Shown: positions 34,424-43,406 of the stretch, in pieces
Numbering within the stretch: the stretch's first letter is position 1
Layout of the letters: each line of letters begins with the position of its first letter
Source: Verrucomicrobiia bacterium
GTDB taxonomy: Bacteria > Verrucomicrobiota > Verrucomicrobiia > Limisphaerales > JADLHS01
DNA: 64,000 bases
NCBI GenBank assembly: GCA_023953615.1
Contig: JAMLJH010000002.1
Coordinates: 460,592-524,591, forward strand
Reading direction: 5' to 3'
Program-made: the position numbers and the translations under genes
Notes under the pieces: generated by a model
The model's input: the letters and a program-made list of their open reading frames with translations, nothing else
Databases searched by the model: none
What the model was told of the DNA's origin: nothing

Positions 34424-34993
34424 ATGCGGACTGGCATCGTGACAAAACTTGTTGGAACATTGCTTCGAGTAGTGGTGCTCTCACCTGCTCTCATGATTTT
34501 GGGCGCAGCGATTGAAAGTGTGTATCGCCCAAGCTTGTGGATTACGCCCATGAGCCGTTTCTGGTATTTGCCTTTGTTCAGCGGCCTCTTTGCACTCCTT
34601 TGCATACTTCCCTATCCGGACATTTTGTTCAAAAGGGCGGTCAAGCCACTTGTTCTCGGCGTGATTCTTTTGGTCTGCGCCTTCAAACTCCGTCACGAGT
34701 TTTTGCCGTTTCATTACGCCGCGCCGGAGTTGGCGAACCATCCTGCATATGTGGCCGAATTCGAGGCGGCGAAAAAAGAGCCGAACGGTTTGGGCTTTTC
34801 CTCAGAACGCAAAGAAGGAGGAAGGCTGCTTTGGATAGTCAACAAAGCCAACTATACCCCGCAGAACATCGTCATCATGGGAAGTTTTTGTCTAGTGCCA
34901 CTCATTTTGTTCCTTCTGAGAAACCATGAGGTTTGTCGCGGCATCACTTGGCGCAACTTCACATTGCCGCCGCAAAAGGTCACAGCCAAATGA
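34424..34993 (+). CDS. Polytopic membrane protein, putative orphan immunity protein
   Basis: From ATG at 34424 (MRTGIVTKLVGTLLRVV) 189 residues with about four hydrophobic segments (for example FWYLPLFSGLFALLCILPYP and VKPLVLGVILLVCAF, then IVIMGSFCLVPLILFLL). No family recognised. Its position, immediately after an RHS core fragment and before a second RHS segment, is what is seen for immunity genes left behind when RHS tips are exchanged. Function is inferred from context only. Confidence 0.55.
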   Translation: MRTGIVTKLVGTLLRVVVLSPALMILGAAIESVYRPSLWITPMSRFWYLPLFSGLFALLCILPYPDILFKRAVKPLVLGVILLVCAFKLRHEFLPFHYAAPELANHPAYVAEFEAAKKEPNGLGFSSERKEGGRLLWIVNKANYTPQNIVIMGSFCLVPLILFLLRNHEVCRGITWRNFTLPPQKVTAK

Positions 34994-35085
34994 ACCGTAA
35001 TAAAGGGAAGTGAACCGTACGCGACCAACCACTGCACTGAACGTGCCATGAATTTTGCACTGGCGCAGCGTTCCGGCTGCACCCG

Positions 35086-37005
35086 GTGGCGTATTCGTAT
35101 CTTGCCAATTCACCGTTGGTGGAGAAACTGTGGTTCACGAACAACACGACGCTGCGGATGACGACGACCAAGAGTTATGATTATCTGAACCGGTTGACGG
35201 GCAACACCAGCGCCGCCGGTGGCTCGAATGTGGCGGTGTTCAATTACGCCAACAACGCGGCCAACCAGCGCACGGCCATCACCAACGTGGACAGTTCCCG
35301 CTGGGTGTATCAGTACGACGCCCTCGGACAGGTGGTTTCCGGCCGGAAGTATTGGAGTGACGGCACACCCGTTGCGGGGCAGCAGTTCGAGTATGGCTTT
35401 GATGACATTGGCAACCGGAAGAGCGCGGCGGCGGGCGGAGATGCCGTGGGCGCCAACCTGCGTTACGCCAGTTACACGGCCAACAACTTGAATCAATACA
35501 CCAGCCGCGAGGTGCCGGGGTTTGTGAATGTGTTGGGGACGGCCACCAATACTGCCACGGTTTCGTTGTGGGGTGACAATGGGGCGTACAGTGCGACGTC
35601 GCGCAAGGGGGATTATTTCCGGGGCGAACTGGGCGTAACCAACACGGCCAATCCGGTGTGGTTGACCATCACCAATCTGGCGGTGCTCAATAACGGCAGC
35701 AACCCGGACATTGTGACCAATACGATTGGGAAGACCTACGTGGCCAAAACCCCCGAGGCGTTTTACTACGACCTGGACGGCAATCTGACCAACGATGGCC
35801 ACTGGACCTACACATGGGACGCCGAGAACCGATTGACCAAGGTGGAAAGTCTGAGTGGTGCGCCTACGGCTTCCAAACGCAAAGTGGTTTGGGAGTTTGA
35901 CGGCAAAGGGCGGCGCATCCGGCAAACGACCTACAATGGTAGCAGTGGCAGTTACGTAGCGACTGAAGACTTGAAGTTCCTTGCGGACGGCTGGCGGCAT
36001 ATTGCCGAACTCAACGCCACGAACAATGCGCTGCTGCGCTCTTACTCTTGGGGACTGGATATGGGCCGGACACTGGATGCTGCGGGGGGCGTGGGGGGCT
36101 TGCTGATGTTGAGCAGCGTGGCCAATGGCGTGCATTTTTATGCTTATGATGGCAACGGAAATGTCGCTGCTTTGGTGAAAACCACCGACGGTAGCGTGAG
36201 CGCGAATTACGAGTATGACCCCTTTGGCGGCGTCTTGCGCAGCACGGGATTGATGGCGGATGAGAACCGCTTCCAGTTCTCGACAAAGCGAACTGATCGC
36301 ACAACCGACCTTGAACTGTACGAATATCGCGTGCGGCATTTTATCTGGTTGAGCCGGGATCCAATCGAGGAGGATGGAGGTGAAAATTTGTATGGTTTTG
36401 CATGTAACAACGGCATAGGACTGATTGACCCCATTGGCCTAAAGGCGATTCGGCTCGCTTTCGGATTTGATTCAAGCGCTAGAGCCGATAAGAAGACAAT
36501 GGCCTTTATACTTGAAAGCGTAATCTATTTAAAAACGAAACTTAGTGAATGTGCTAAAAAAGCGGATTGCGATTGTCCCGACCTAAAAGGCGATTTCACC
36601 GTTGCGACATCATACGACTACGATACTAAAAACAAACCAAAGCCAACCGACAACGATTACGACATGGACACGAGCGATCGTCAACTGAGAGACGATAATC
36701 TCGGGAAAATCAAAATTGCCAATTACACAATCCGGATTCTGATTACGAGATCATCAATTCACCAAACTTGGCTCGGGGAGCGCACTGGGGCACGCGCAAA
36801 TACTGATAAGAACGGCACATTGTTGGCTGTCGGTTTAGCTGTGCCACATACGATAGCCCATGAAATTGGGCACTTTGCTGGTTATGTCGGCGACGCTCCT
36901 GGTGATACTTCTCATGCCAAAGACGTGGAGAATTTGATGCACTCCCCCGGGGGAGAAAAAGTTGATTGTCAATGGTGTCAAAAAGTTTCGGCTTTAGCGA
37001 AATAA
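35086..37005 (+). CDS. N-terminally truncated RHS-repeat protein with metallopeptidase-like tip
   Basis: 639 residues from GTG at 35086. Residues ~30-430 are RHS/YD repeats (KSYDYLNRLTG, WVYQYDALGQVVSG, FYYDLDGNLTNDG, YTWDAENRL, FYAYDGNGNVAALV). The core ends at LYEYRVRHFIWLSRDPIEED...NGIGLIDPIGLK. The variable C-terminal domain (~430-639) is AT-richer and includes TIAHEIGHFAGYVGDAPGDTSH, a HExxH zinc-protease motif with a further histidine. There is no signal peptide and most of a normal RHS shell is missing, so this is a displaced or silent toxin cassette rather than a secreted full-length RHS. The following lipoprotein is its likely immunity protein. Confidence 0.8.
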   Translation: MAYSYLANSPLVEKLWFTNNTTLRMTTTKSYDYLNRLTGNTSAAGGSNVAVFNYANNAANQRTAITNVDSSRWVYQYDALGQVVSGRKYWSDGTPVAGQQFEYGFDDIGNRKSAAAGGDAVGANLRYASYTANNLNQYTSREVPGFVNVLGTATNTATVSLWGDNGAYSATSRKGDYFRGELGVTNTANPVWLTITNLAVLNNGSNPDIVTNTIGKTYVAKTPEAFYYDLDGNLTNDGHWTYTWDAENRLTKVESLSGAPTASKRKVVWEFDGKGRRIRQTTYNGSSGSYVATEDLKFLADGWRHIAELNATNNALLRSYSWGLDMGRTLDAAGGVGGLLMLSSVANGVHFYAYDGNGNVAALVKTTDGSVSANYEYDPFGGVLRSTGLMADENRFQFSTKRTDRTTDLELYEYRVRHFIWLSRDPIEEDGGENLYGFACNNGIGLIDPIGLKAIRLAFGFDSSARADKKTMAFILESVIYLKTKLSECAKKADCDCPDLKGDFTVATSYDYDTKNKPKPTDNDYDMDTSDRQLRDDNLGKIKIANYTIRILITRSSIHQTWLGERTGARANTDKNGTLLAVGLAVPHTIAHEIGHFAGYVGDAPGDTSHAKDVENLMHSPGGEKVDCQWCQKVSALAK

Positions 37006-37012
37006 GACAATT

Positions 37013-37495
37013 ATGTTTAAGCAAGTCATCATCGTTCTGATTTTGGGCTGCCTTTTGGGCTGCGAAAGGCAAAGACAAAGTGTTTCAAAAACAGACGGGA
37101 AAATAGCACCAAGCACATTTATGCTTTCAAACGACAGCGAAATTAGGGTTCTGATATACCAACACCTGATTCGGAATTTGCTCCCATCCGGATCGAATCT
37201 TGTATTTTTTGTCAAACTAAACGAGGAAGAAAAGCGCCTATTGTTGTCGCGGGTGGAAGGCGGCGAAATCAAGTCCCCTTCGGAAGCAAAACGGAGTTCG
37301 GACGGTCCATTTGTCGACAAGGCTACTGGAGCAAATGGTGTTGCTTTGGAAATCAAGAGCTTGAGTGTTGAGGGGCAGAAAGCTCACGTACGTGCAGGTT
37401 ATTTTGCCACTGCTGGGATTGTATTCGATTTCGAGTTGGAGAGGGATACAGCGTGGAAAATCATGAAGTGCAGTTCTCCCAACATTACGGAGTGA
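37013..37495 (+). CDS. Lipoprotein, probable immunity protein to the RHS tip
   Basis: 160 residues with a lipoprotein signal (VIIVLILGCLLGCERQ) and an AT-rich coding sequence like the RHS tip before it. It starts 7 nt after the RHS stop. A periplasmic lipoprotein would suit protection against a protease tip. No family recognised. RHS core sequence resumes shortly after its stop. Confidence 0.6.
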   Translation: MFKQVIIVLILGCLLGCERQRQSVSKTDGKIAPSTFMLSNDSEIRVLIYQHLIRNLLPSGSNLVFFVKLNEEEKRLLLSRVEGGEIKSPSEAKRSSDGPFVDKATGANGVALEIKSLSVEGQKAHVRAGYFATAGIVFDFELERDTAWKIMKCSSPNITE

Positions 37496-37498
37496 ATA

Positions 37499-37803
37499 GC
37501 GCCAAAGATTATCTGAATCCGTTGACCGGCATCACGAGTGCCGCCGGCGGCTCGAACGTGGCCGTGTTCAATTACGCCAACAACTTGGCCAACCAGCGCA
37601 CGGCCATCACCAACGTGGACAATTCGCGGTGGGTGTATCAATACGACTCTCTCGGGCAGGTGGTTTCCGGCAAGAAGTATTGGAGCGATGGCACACCCGT
37701 TGCGGGGCAGCAGTTCGAGTATGGCTTTGATGACATTGGCAACCGGAAGAGCGCGGCGGCGGGCGGGGATGCCGTGGGCGCCAACCTGCGTTACGCCAGT
37801 TGA
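37499..37803 (+). pseudogene. RHS core fragment, in-frame but isolated
   Basis: Encodes DYLNPLTGITSAAGGSNVAV ... YQYDSLGQVVSGKKYW ... GANLRYAS and stops, matching RHS residues ~30-130 of the protein at 35086 with high identity. An open frame reaches back to 37453 only by overlapping the lipoprotein. It is a homology seed without its own start or tip. Confidence 0.88.
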
Positions 37804-37812
37804 TTGAACGTT

Positions 37813-38199
37813 ATGTTGAAGTCGCGAGGCATCCAAGTTTTGAGTTTAATGCTTGTAGTTTCGTCCATTGGACGCGCCGGGGATCAACAGGCGGCGGCGG
37901 AAGCTGTCGCTGGGAAAATCCTGGGGAAGGTCAACTTGGAGGACTATGGCGGAAACCCAGATGGCATGGAGTTCTCAAGTGATGGGAAACGTATTCTGTG
38001 TTGGTGGCTTCCACAGCCCTCTGTTGGTGATTACGACAAAATCCTCGGTCGGTCCGTTGTTTTTGACCTTGCAGGCGCGGCGGTAGCGTCTGCAACTGAT
38101 TCCGGTCAGCATCTTGCTGCGGAGCAGATTATGCAGTTCCCGACCACAGCATCGCGCCAACATTTTGCGTGGTTCCTGACAGCAATGCTCTTGCCTTAA
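37813..38199 (+). CDS. Exported small protein, orphan cassette gene
   Basis: From ATG at 37813 (MLKSRGIQVLSLMLVV) 128 residues with a signal peptide ending near SIGRAG. The mature part (AAAEAVAGKILGKVNLEDYGG...) has GMEFSSDGKRILCWW, vaguely like a beta-propeller blade start. The C-terminus looks truncated (AWFLTAMLLP). It directly follows the RHS fragment, so it probably is a leftover immunity or tip-associated gene. Confidence 0.45.
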   Translation: MLKSRGIQVLSLMLVVSSIGRAGDQQAAAEAVAGKILGKVNLEDYGGNPDGMEFSSDGKRILCWWLPQPSVGDYDKILGRSVVFDLAGAAVASATDSGQHLAAEQIMQFPTTASRQHFAWFLTAMLLP

Positions 38200-38348
38200 T
38201 AAGAGGGCATTGGCTTGAAATCACCGCATTCCGAAAGTAAGTTGAACTCGCCACGCCAACCAATGCAGCCACGCTTCAAAATCTTGCACTGGCGCAGCAT
38301 CCGGGTTTACGAACCCGCTCAAATGCGGAAAGCTGGTGAACAATGTTT

Positions 38349-38399
38349 GGTTCACGAACCACACGACGCTGCGGATGACGACGATCAAGAGTTATGATT
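38349..38399 (+). pseudogene. RHS core fragment (short)
   Basis: About 50 bp matching 35134-35185 (TTCACGAACNACACGACGCT, then CGGATGACGACGA and AAGAGTTATGATTA) with few differences. A shared TTGCACTGGCGCAGC occurs about 70 bp before it and also before the RHS gene near 35056, indicating a common upstream junction. Confidence 0.75.
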
Positions 38400-38432
38400 A
38401 ACCGGCTTCACGCTCTGGTTCACTCCGAAACC

Positions 38433-38813
38433 ATGAACAAGATGAATGTTTTCTGTTGCCCTCATGTTCACCGGTTATCTTATGCGATTCTGGCAGGAAC
38501 GGTACTCTTGCCAGTGCTTTTCGTAACCGGGTGTGTTGCGCCTAGGATCATCAACAAGGGGGACTTTGACCGCTTAACCCAGCGTCAAGGGATGGGACAT
38601 TTTTATTACATTGGAAGCGATGCCGGGTTTCACTACTTTGCCAGTTCCTACTTCACTGAACGAACCGGGTTCTACCGCTATCCCAAAACTGACTATCTAA
38701 TAACTTCCACTTTTCCCAAGACAAAACAGGAATCACAGTGGATTCCTTTTTTGTTTGATCTGAACACCAACACCAAAGGGTTTAAGGGTGAACCGCGACA
38801 ACCAATCAAGTAA
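38433..38813 (+). CDS. Lipoprotein, orphan cassette gene
   Basis: From ATG at 38433 (MNKMNVFCCPHVHRLS) 126 residues with a lipoprotein signal (LPVLFVTGCVAPR). The mature part FDRLTQRQGMGHFYYIGSDAGFHYFASSYFTERTGFYRY has no assignable family. A short RHS fragment lies on each side, which fits an immunity gene retained after loss of its toxin tip. An upstream ATG at 38394 would make a longer protein but overlaps the RHS fragment. Confidence 0.5.
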   Translation: MNKMNVFCCPHVHRLSYAILAGTVLLPVLFVTGCVAPRIINKGDFDRLTQRQGMGHFYYIGSDAGFHYFASSYFTERTGFYRYPKTDYLITSTFPKTKQESQWIPFLFDLNTNTKGFKGEPRQPIK

Positions 38814-38825
38814 ACCTGCTGGTCA

Positions 38826-38875
38826 GGCTGCGGATGACGACGACCAAAAGTTATGATTATCTGAATCGGTTGAGC
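38826..38875 (+). pseudogene. RHS core fragment fused to the next small gene
   Basis: CTGCGGATGACGACGACCAA, then AAGTTATGATTATCTGAATC, matches the RHS segment at 35150-35200 almost perfectly. The frame continues directly into the lipoprotein gene, giving MTTTKSYDYLNRL at its N-terminus. Confidence 0.8.
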
Positions 38876-39331
38876 CAATGCTCGAAGTGTTTGGCCGTTT
38901 TGCTGTTGAGCAGCATTCTGGTGTCGTGTTCGCCCGAAACGCCTGCTCCGAAAGCGGTGACAATTTCTCGGCTGAAGAATGTGCAGCGCGCCATTCAGGT
39001 TCTTGAAGAAGCAAATCGAGCGACCATCGGTCAGCAACTGCATGGAATTTCGGGAGACACAACGCTTCAACGCAAATGGGAACTCTTGCTTTTGGAGGAC
39101 GCTGGGCGGTTGCAGATGGAGGAGAAAGACATTCGGGAGTTCCTCTGCCGCGATGGCTACGGAAACCTATTGAACGTGGACTTCACGACCAATGTCGTCG
39201 CGCATGGGGCTTCGCCAGGACTGACAAGTACGGCCTGCGATGTGGTTGTGTGGTCGAGCGGGCGCAATGGAACAAACGAATTCGGCAACGGAGACGATGT
39301 TGTCTGGTCGCCACCGACGGCGAGCAGGTGA
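38834..39331 (+). CDS. Lipoprotein-like orphan cassette gene with RHS-derived start
   Basis: 165 residues if the RHS-derived ATG at 38834 is used. The native gene probably began near TTG 38870 (LSQCSKCLAVLLLSSILVSC), where a lipoprotein signal begins. The C-terminal half (DGYGNLLNVDFTT ... VVWSSGRNGTNEFGNGDDV) looks like the C-terminal part of pseudopilin/GspG-like proteins. The junction shows how the RHS seed became fused to the cassette gene. Function unknown. Confidence 0.5.
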   Translation: MTTTKSYDYLNRLSQCSKCLAVLLLSSILVSCSPETPAPKAVTISRLKNVQRAIQVLEEANRATIGQQLHGISGDTTLQRKWELLLLEDAGRLQMEEKDIREFLCRDGYGNLLNVDFTTNVVAHGASPGLTSTACDVVVWSSGRNGTNEFGNGDDVVWSPPTASR

Positions 39332-40176
39332 ACGCAAACCCGCTGATGGCTCGAATGTAGCGGGGTTCAATGGGTGACTTCTGAGTTTGGGCTTGTCTGA
39401 TCACGCTGTCCTTGGTGGGCGTGTGGGGGTAGGTGCAGTTGGCGAGACGCCAACCGCCGGCACACGCGAGGCGCGTATGCTCCCCCAAACCTACGCTCAC
39501 ATCGTCACGACCTTCATAAATCGTAAATCGTGAATCGTCTTCCTATATTCTGTCGCGCTTTGTCTTCGATCTACCATCCTTCATCTTCTATCGTCGTTTT
39601 GTAATGTTACCCGTGAACGGGGCTTGACTGTTTGGATTGCCGATGGCGTTGGACGCATCAGGTCCAACTCTTGAGTCGGAACGATGCAGTGGATTCGGGG
39701 AGCGCATCCGCCTCGGATGCAGTTCGACGCGCCTCGCGGCGAACACCGGATGATTCGGATTAGGCTAAGCCGGTGTGATTCGATTGGAGTTTGGGTGGAA
39801 CGGTCCACTGGCCCGTTCGGTCGGGCTACCAGCCCGGCAGTCGGACGCCAAGAGTGCGAAACCGATGGGGTGCGATCTCCGTGTACTCGGCTGGGCGGCA
39901 GGTTGCCGCCCAGAACGGCCAAGTTGGCCGTCCCACCTGAATCAACCGCATCGTTCCGGTTAAGCTGGTGCGGTTTCTGTCGGACGCGGCGTCCGCCAGC
40001 ACACGCGAGGCGCGTATGTTTCCTGGTCGCAGTTGCACCCCGCGCGCTGAGGCTTGTGGTAGCGGTGCAGATAGTTCTGGTTGCGGGCGAGGGCGAAGTG
40101 TAGAACAAGGCGGATTCAGTCGCCTTGATGGAGAGTGGTCACGGCGTTCAACACACGAATTAAGATCCGATCAGCC
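39332..40176. other. Gene-free, repeat-rich segment after the RHS block
   Basis: 845 bp without a supportable gene. It contains units of a dispersed repeat, CACACGCGAGGCGCGTATG, at 39461-39479 and 40000-40018 (related to 45270-45290 inside valS), and the second copy of the hairpin-rich inverted repeat. The promoter for the gene at 40177 should lie near its right end. Confidence 0.7.
39763..39967 (-). repeat. Hairpin-rich repeat, copy 2 of an inverted pair
   Basis: Reverse-complement relative of 33932-34135, with the same series of palindromes (CTGGGCGGCAGGTTGCCGCC, AACGGCCAAGTTGGCCGT, CGGGCTACCAGCCCG). Substitutions within stems are often matched on both arms, suggesting that the folded structure is kept. 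Confidence 0.8.
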
Positions 40177-41745
40177 ATGAACAAAAAATCAAAAAGAAAG
40201 CGGTCGCAATCGGGCGTCAGCCGTCGCGAGGCCATCAAGGGATTTTTGGGAGTCGGCGCCCTTTCCGCGTTGGCGGGTTGCGCCACGTCGTCTGATTCGT
40301 CTTCGCGCGTAAAAACTGGTGCGGGCCTTCTGCGCCGGGAGAATCAACGTCTCGGCACTCGCGATTGGATGCTGACCACCACGCGGATTGATCCGGCCAC
40401 CCAATATCGGTGTCCCTGGATCGAGGGGTATTGTTCCCACACCAGCATCCGGTCGGGCGAGCGACTCAAGCTTTACGTCAGCACCAATCCAGCGTCGGCG
40501 TTTCGATTGGAGCTGTTTCGCATGGGTTACTACGGCGGCGCTGGGGCGCGGCAGGTTGCGAGTCTCGGTCCGTTCGCCGGGCAGACCCAACCCGATCCTC
40601 CGGTCGGACCCAAGCGCGTGCGTGATTGCCGGTGGGAAGCCAGCACGGAGCTGACAATTCCGGCGGATTGGCCCAGCGGCATTTACGTCGGCAAACTGAC
40701 CGCCGCGCGCGACGGGCTGCAAAGTTATGTCATTTTCATCGTGCGGGATGATCGTCCGGCGGATTTGATTTATCAGTGTTCTGATACGACCTGGCAGGCG
40801 TACAACCGCTGGCCGGACCGATACGCCCTCTACAATGACGACGAGAATCAGTGGTATTGGGGCGGCGACGTGCAGGTAAGTTTCAATCGGCCGTACGGAA
40901 AATACTGTCAGATTGTGGATGCGCCGTTATCCACCGGCACGGGTGATTTTTTCCTCTGGGAATTTCCGTTTGTTTACTGGTTGGAAGCGCAGGGCTACGA
41001 CGTCACTTACACTTCCAATTTCGACACCCATTCCGATCCACGCGGTCTGTTGCGCGCGAAAGGTTTTCTCTCGGTCGGGCACGATGAATATTACACCATC
41101 GAGATGTTCCGGAATTTGCAGGCGGCAATGCGCGCCGGAGTGAGTCTGGGCTTTTTCTCGGGCAACACTTGTTGCGGTCGCATTCTGCTTGCGCCGGACG
41201 CGGGCGGAATTCCCCGCCGCGCGTTTGAACGCATCGGCGTGTTCGGCCCACCCGCCGGGATGCGCGATTTTGTGGCCATGAAAACGCTGTTGCACGAACG
41301 ACCGTACGCCAATGAATTGGTCGGCGCGCACAGCACGGGGGTGGTGACCGGCGGCGCGGACTGGGTGTGCGTGAAGCCGGAGCACTGGATTTTTGCGGGC
41401 ACGGGCCTGCAGCGGGGCGAGGGGATTCCCGGTCTGGTGGGTTGGGAATGGCATGGCGATCCGGCGGACATTCCGGGTCTGGAAATTGTGGCCAGCGCGC
41501 CCACCCAGGATAAACCCGGCTCGCCCAATGGCGGCGTGTTCACGGCCACGGTTTATCCCGGACCCAAAAGGAATTTCGTCTTCAACGCCTCCACCTGCTG
41601 GTGGGCCGATGGATTGAGCGAGCCGCCGGGTTACGTGCGACCCTCGGTTTACACGTCTCCCCAGGGACCGGATCCGCGGGTCCAGCGGATCACGCGCAAC
41701 ATCCTGGATCGCATGATTCAGCCGCCGGGCGGAGCTGGACGGTAA
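40177..41745 (+). CDS. Tat-exported N,N-dimethylformamidase beta-subunit-like protein
   Basis: From ATG at 40177 (MNKKSKRKRSQSG) 522 residues. A twin-arginine signal SRREAIKGFLGVGALSALAGC, also a possible lipobox, precedes the mature domain. WIEGYCSHTSIRSGERLKLYVST, FRLELFRMGYYGGAGARQV, DTTWQAYNRWP, GYDVTYTSNFDTH and LSVGHDEYYT are typical of the DMFase large-subunit domain family, related to the GATase/glycosidase-like fold. Substrate unknown; the enzyme name should not be taken literally. Confidence 0.85.
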   Translation: MNKKSKRKRSQSGVSRREAIKGFLGVGALSALAGCATSSDSSSRVKTGAGLLRRENQRLGTRDWMLTTTRIDPATQYRCPWIEGYCSHTSIRSGERLKLYVSTNPASAFRLELFRMGYYGGAGARQVASLGPFAGQTQPDPPVGPKRVRDCRWEASTELTIPADWPSGIYVGKLTAARDGLQSYVIFIVRDDRPADLIYQCSDTTWQAYNRWPDRYALYNDDENQWYWGGDVQVSFNRPYGKYCQIVDAPLSTGTGDFFLWEFPFVYWLEAQGYDVTYTSNFDTHSDPRGLLRAKGFLSVGHDEYYTIEMFRNLQAAMRAGVSLGFFSGNTCCGRILLAPDAGGIPRRAFERIGVFGPPAGMRDFVAMKTLLHERPYANELVGAHSTGVVTGGADWVCVKPEHWIFAGTGLQRGEGIPGLVGWEWHGDPADIPGLEIVASAPTQDKPGSPNGGVFTATVYPGPKRNFVFNASTCWWADGLSEPPGYVRPSVYTSPQGPDPRVQRITRNILDRMIQPPGGAGR

Positions 41746-41843
41746 TACGAGTCGCGCTTCCGCTTCCGGAGGGGAGCGGGTTTGGAGTTTGCCAATGTGC
41801 CGGTTTTCCGCGCATAATGTCCATCCGTAACTACGGATGTTTC

Positions 41844-43403
41844 ATGAAATCTCGAGTTGAAATCTACGATACGACGCTGCGCGATGGCGCGCAGGGTGAA
41901 GGCATAAATTTTTCGGTGGGCGATAAATTGCGCATTGCCGAGAAGCTGGATTCATTCGGGATTCATTACATTGAGGGCGGCTGGCCGGGGAGCAATCCCA
42001 AGGACTTGGAATTTTTTCAGCAGGCCGCGCGCCGCAAGTGGAAGCACACCAAGATCGCCGCTTTCAGCATGACGCGCCGTAAAGGGGTGACGGTGGAGCG
42101 CGATGAATTGATGCGGCTGATTCTCGAGGCGGAAACGCCCGTCGTCACCATCGTGGGCAAGACCTGGCTGTTGCACGTTACCGAGGTGTTGCGGGTCAAG
42201 CCGGACGAAAATCTCGCCATGATCCGCGATACCATCCGTTACCTGAAAGATCAGGGTAAAAAAGTGTTCTACGACGCGGAGCACAGCTTTGATGGTTACG
42301 CCGCCGAACCCGAGTACGCGCTGGCGACGTGGCAGGCGGCGGAGCAGGCGGGCGCCGATTGCCTGGTGCTGTGTGATACGAACGGCGGACGATTGCCCAG
42401 CGAGATTGCGCGGACGGTGGCTTTGGCGAGATCGAAATTGAAGTGCGCCATCGGCATTCACACGCACGATGATTGCGGATTTGGCGTGGCCAATGCGATC
42501 GCGGCGGTGGAAGCGGGGGCCGCGCAGGTGCAGGGCACCATCAACGGCTTTGGTGAACGTACCGGGAATTGCAATTTGACCAGCGTGATTCCCACGTTGG
42601 CGCTGAAGATGGGCGTTTCCAGCGTGGCGGCCCGTTCCTTGCCGAAACTCAAAAAGCTTTCCGAGTTCGTAAATGAAGTGGCCAATATCCGTTCCAATTC
42701 GCGCGCGCCGTGGGTGGGTGAATCCGCGTTTGCGCATAAGGGCGGTATGCACGTGCATGCGATCGAGCGCCTGACGAAAAGCTACGAGCACATCAATCCC
42801 GAGGCGGTGGGCAATGTCCGGCGCGTGCTGGTCAGTGACATGTCGGGGCGCACGAATGTCTTGATGAAGGCCAAGGAACTCGGTTTCCAGTTGACGCCAG
42901 ACATGCCGGAATTGAAGGCCATGACGGCGCGGATCAAACAATTGGAAAGCGAAGGTTACGAGTACGAGGCGGCGGAAGGTTCGCTGGCGTTGCTGATTGG
43001 GAACGCGCTGAAGCGGCGTGAAAAGCCGTTTTTGGTCAATGCGTATCACGTTTCCATGCGGCGTGATGGTCCGGACAACATTTGCGAGGCCACGATCAAA
43101 GTTCACGTTGGCGCCGAGGAATCGCACACCGTGGCGGATGGCGACGGACCGGTGAACGCCTTGGATGAGGCGTTGCGCCTGGCGCTGGCCCGGTTTTTCC
43201 CGAAATTGAAAAACATCGCTTTGACCGACTACAAAGTGCGCATCATCAACGGCACGACCGGCACCGCCGCCAAGACGCGGGTGTTGATCACCTCCAGCGA
43301 CGGCAAGCGCGAGTGGGGCACGGTTGGCGTGAGCAAAAACATCATCGAAGCAAGTCTCCAAGCCTTGGTGGATTCGATGGAGTATGCGCTGCTGAAGAAG
43401 TAA
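41844..43403 (+). CDS. cimA: (R)-citramalate synthase
   Basis: From ATG at 41844 (MKSRVEIYDTTLRDGAQGEG) 519 residues. The DRE-TIM barrel has DTTLRDGAQGEGINFSVGDK, HIHTHDDCG-type IHTHDDCGFGVANAIAAVEAG, INGFGERTGNCNLTSVIPTL and a C-terminal LeuA-type regulatory domain. The substrate motif after the first strand (HYIEGGWPGSNPKD) is that of CimA rather than 2-isopropylmalate synthase. It makes citramalate from pyruvate and acetyl-CoA, a threonine-independent route to isoleucine. The frame from 41601 includes non-family upstream sequence. Confidence 0.93.
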   Translation: MKSRVEIYDTTLRDGAQGEGINFSVGDKLRIAEKLDSFGIHYIEGGWPGSNPKDLEFFQQAARRKWKHTKIAAFSMTRRKGVTVERDELMRLILEAETPVVTIVGKTWLLHVTEVLRVKPDENLAMIRDTIRYLKDQGKKVFYDAEHSFDGYAAEPEYALATWQAAEQAGADCLVLCDTNGGRLPSEIARTVALARSKLKCAIGIHTHDDCGFGVANAIAAVEAGAAQVQGTINGFGERTGNCNLTSVIPTLALKMGVSSVAARSLPKLKKLSEFVNEVANIRSNSRAPWVGESAFAHKGGMHVHAIERLTKSYEHINPEAVGNVRRVLVSDMSGRTNVLMKAKELGFQLTPDMPELKAMTARIKQLESEGYEYEAAEGSLALLIGNALKRREKPFLVNAYHVSMRRDGPDNICEATIKVHVGAEESHTVADGDGPVNALDEALRLALARFFPKLKNIALTDYKVRIINGTTGTAAKTRVLITSSDGKREWGTVGVSKNIIEASLQALVDSMEYALLKK

Positions 43404-43406
43404 TGT

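Noticed and set aside
35110..36339. 409-codon minus-strand open frame across the RHS gene
   Set aside because: Antisense to clear RHS repeats; its low-complexity arginine, histidine and valine composition is that of a shadow frame.
39581..40108. Open frames on both strands in the repeat-rich segment
   Set aside because: They cross the hairpin-rich repeat, have no protein-like composition or start signals, and overlap each other.
41952..43361. 469-codon minus-strand open frame
   Set aside because: Antisense to cimA, whose motifs are unambiguous.
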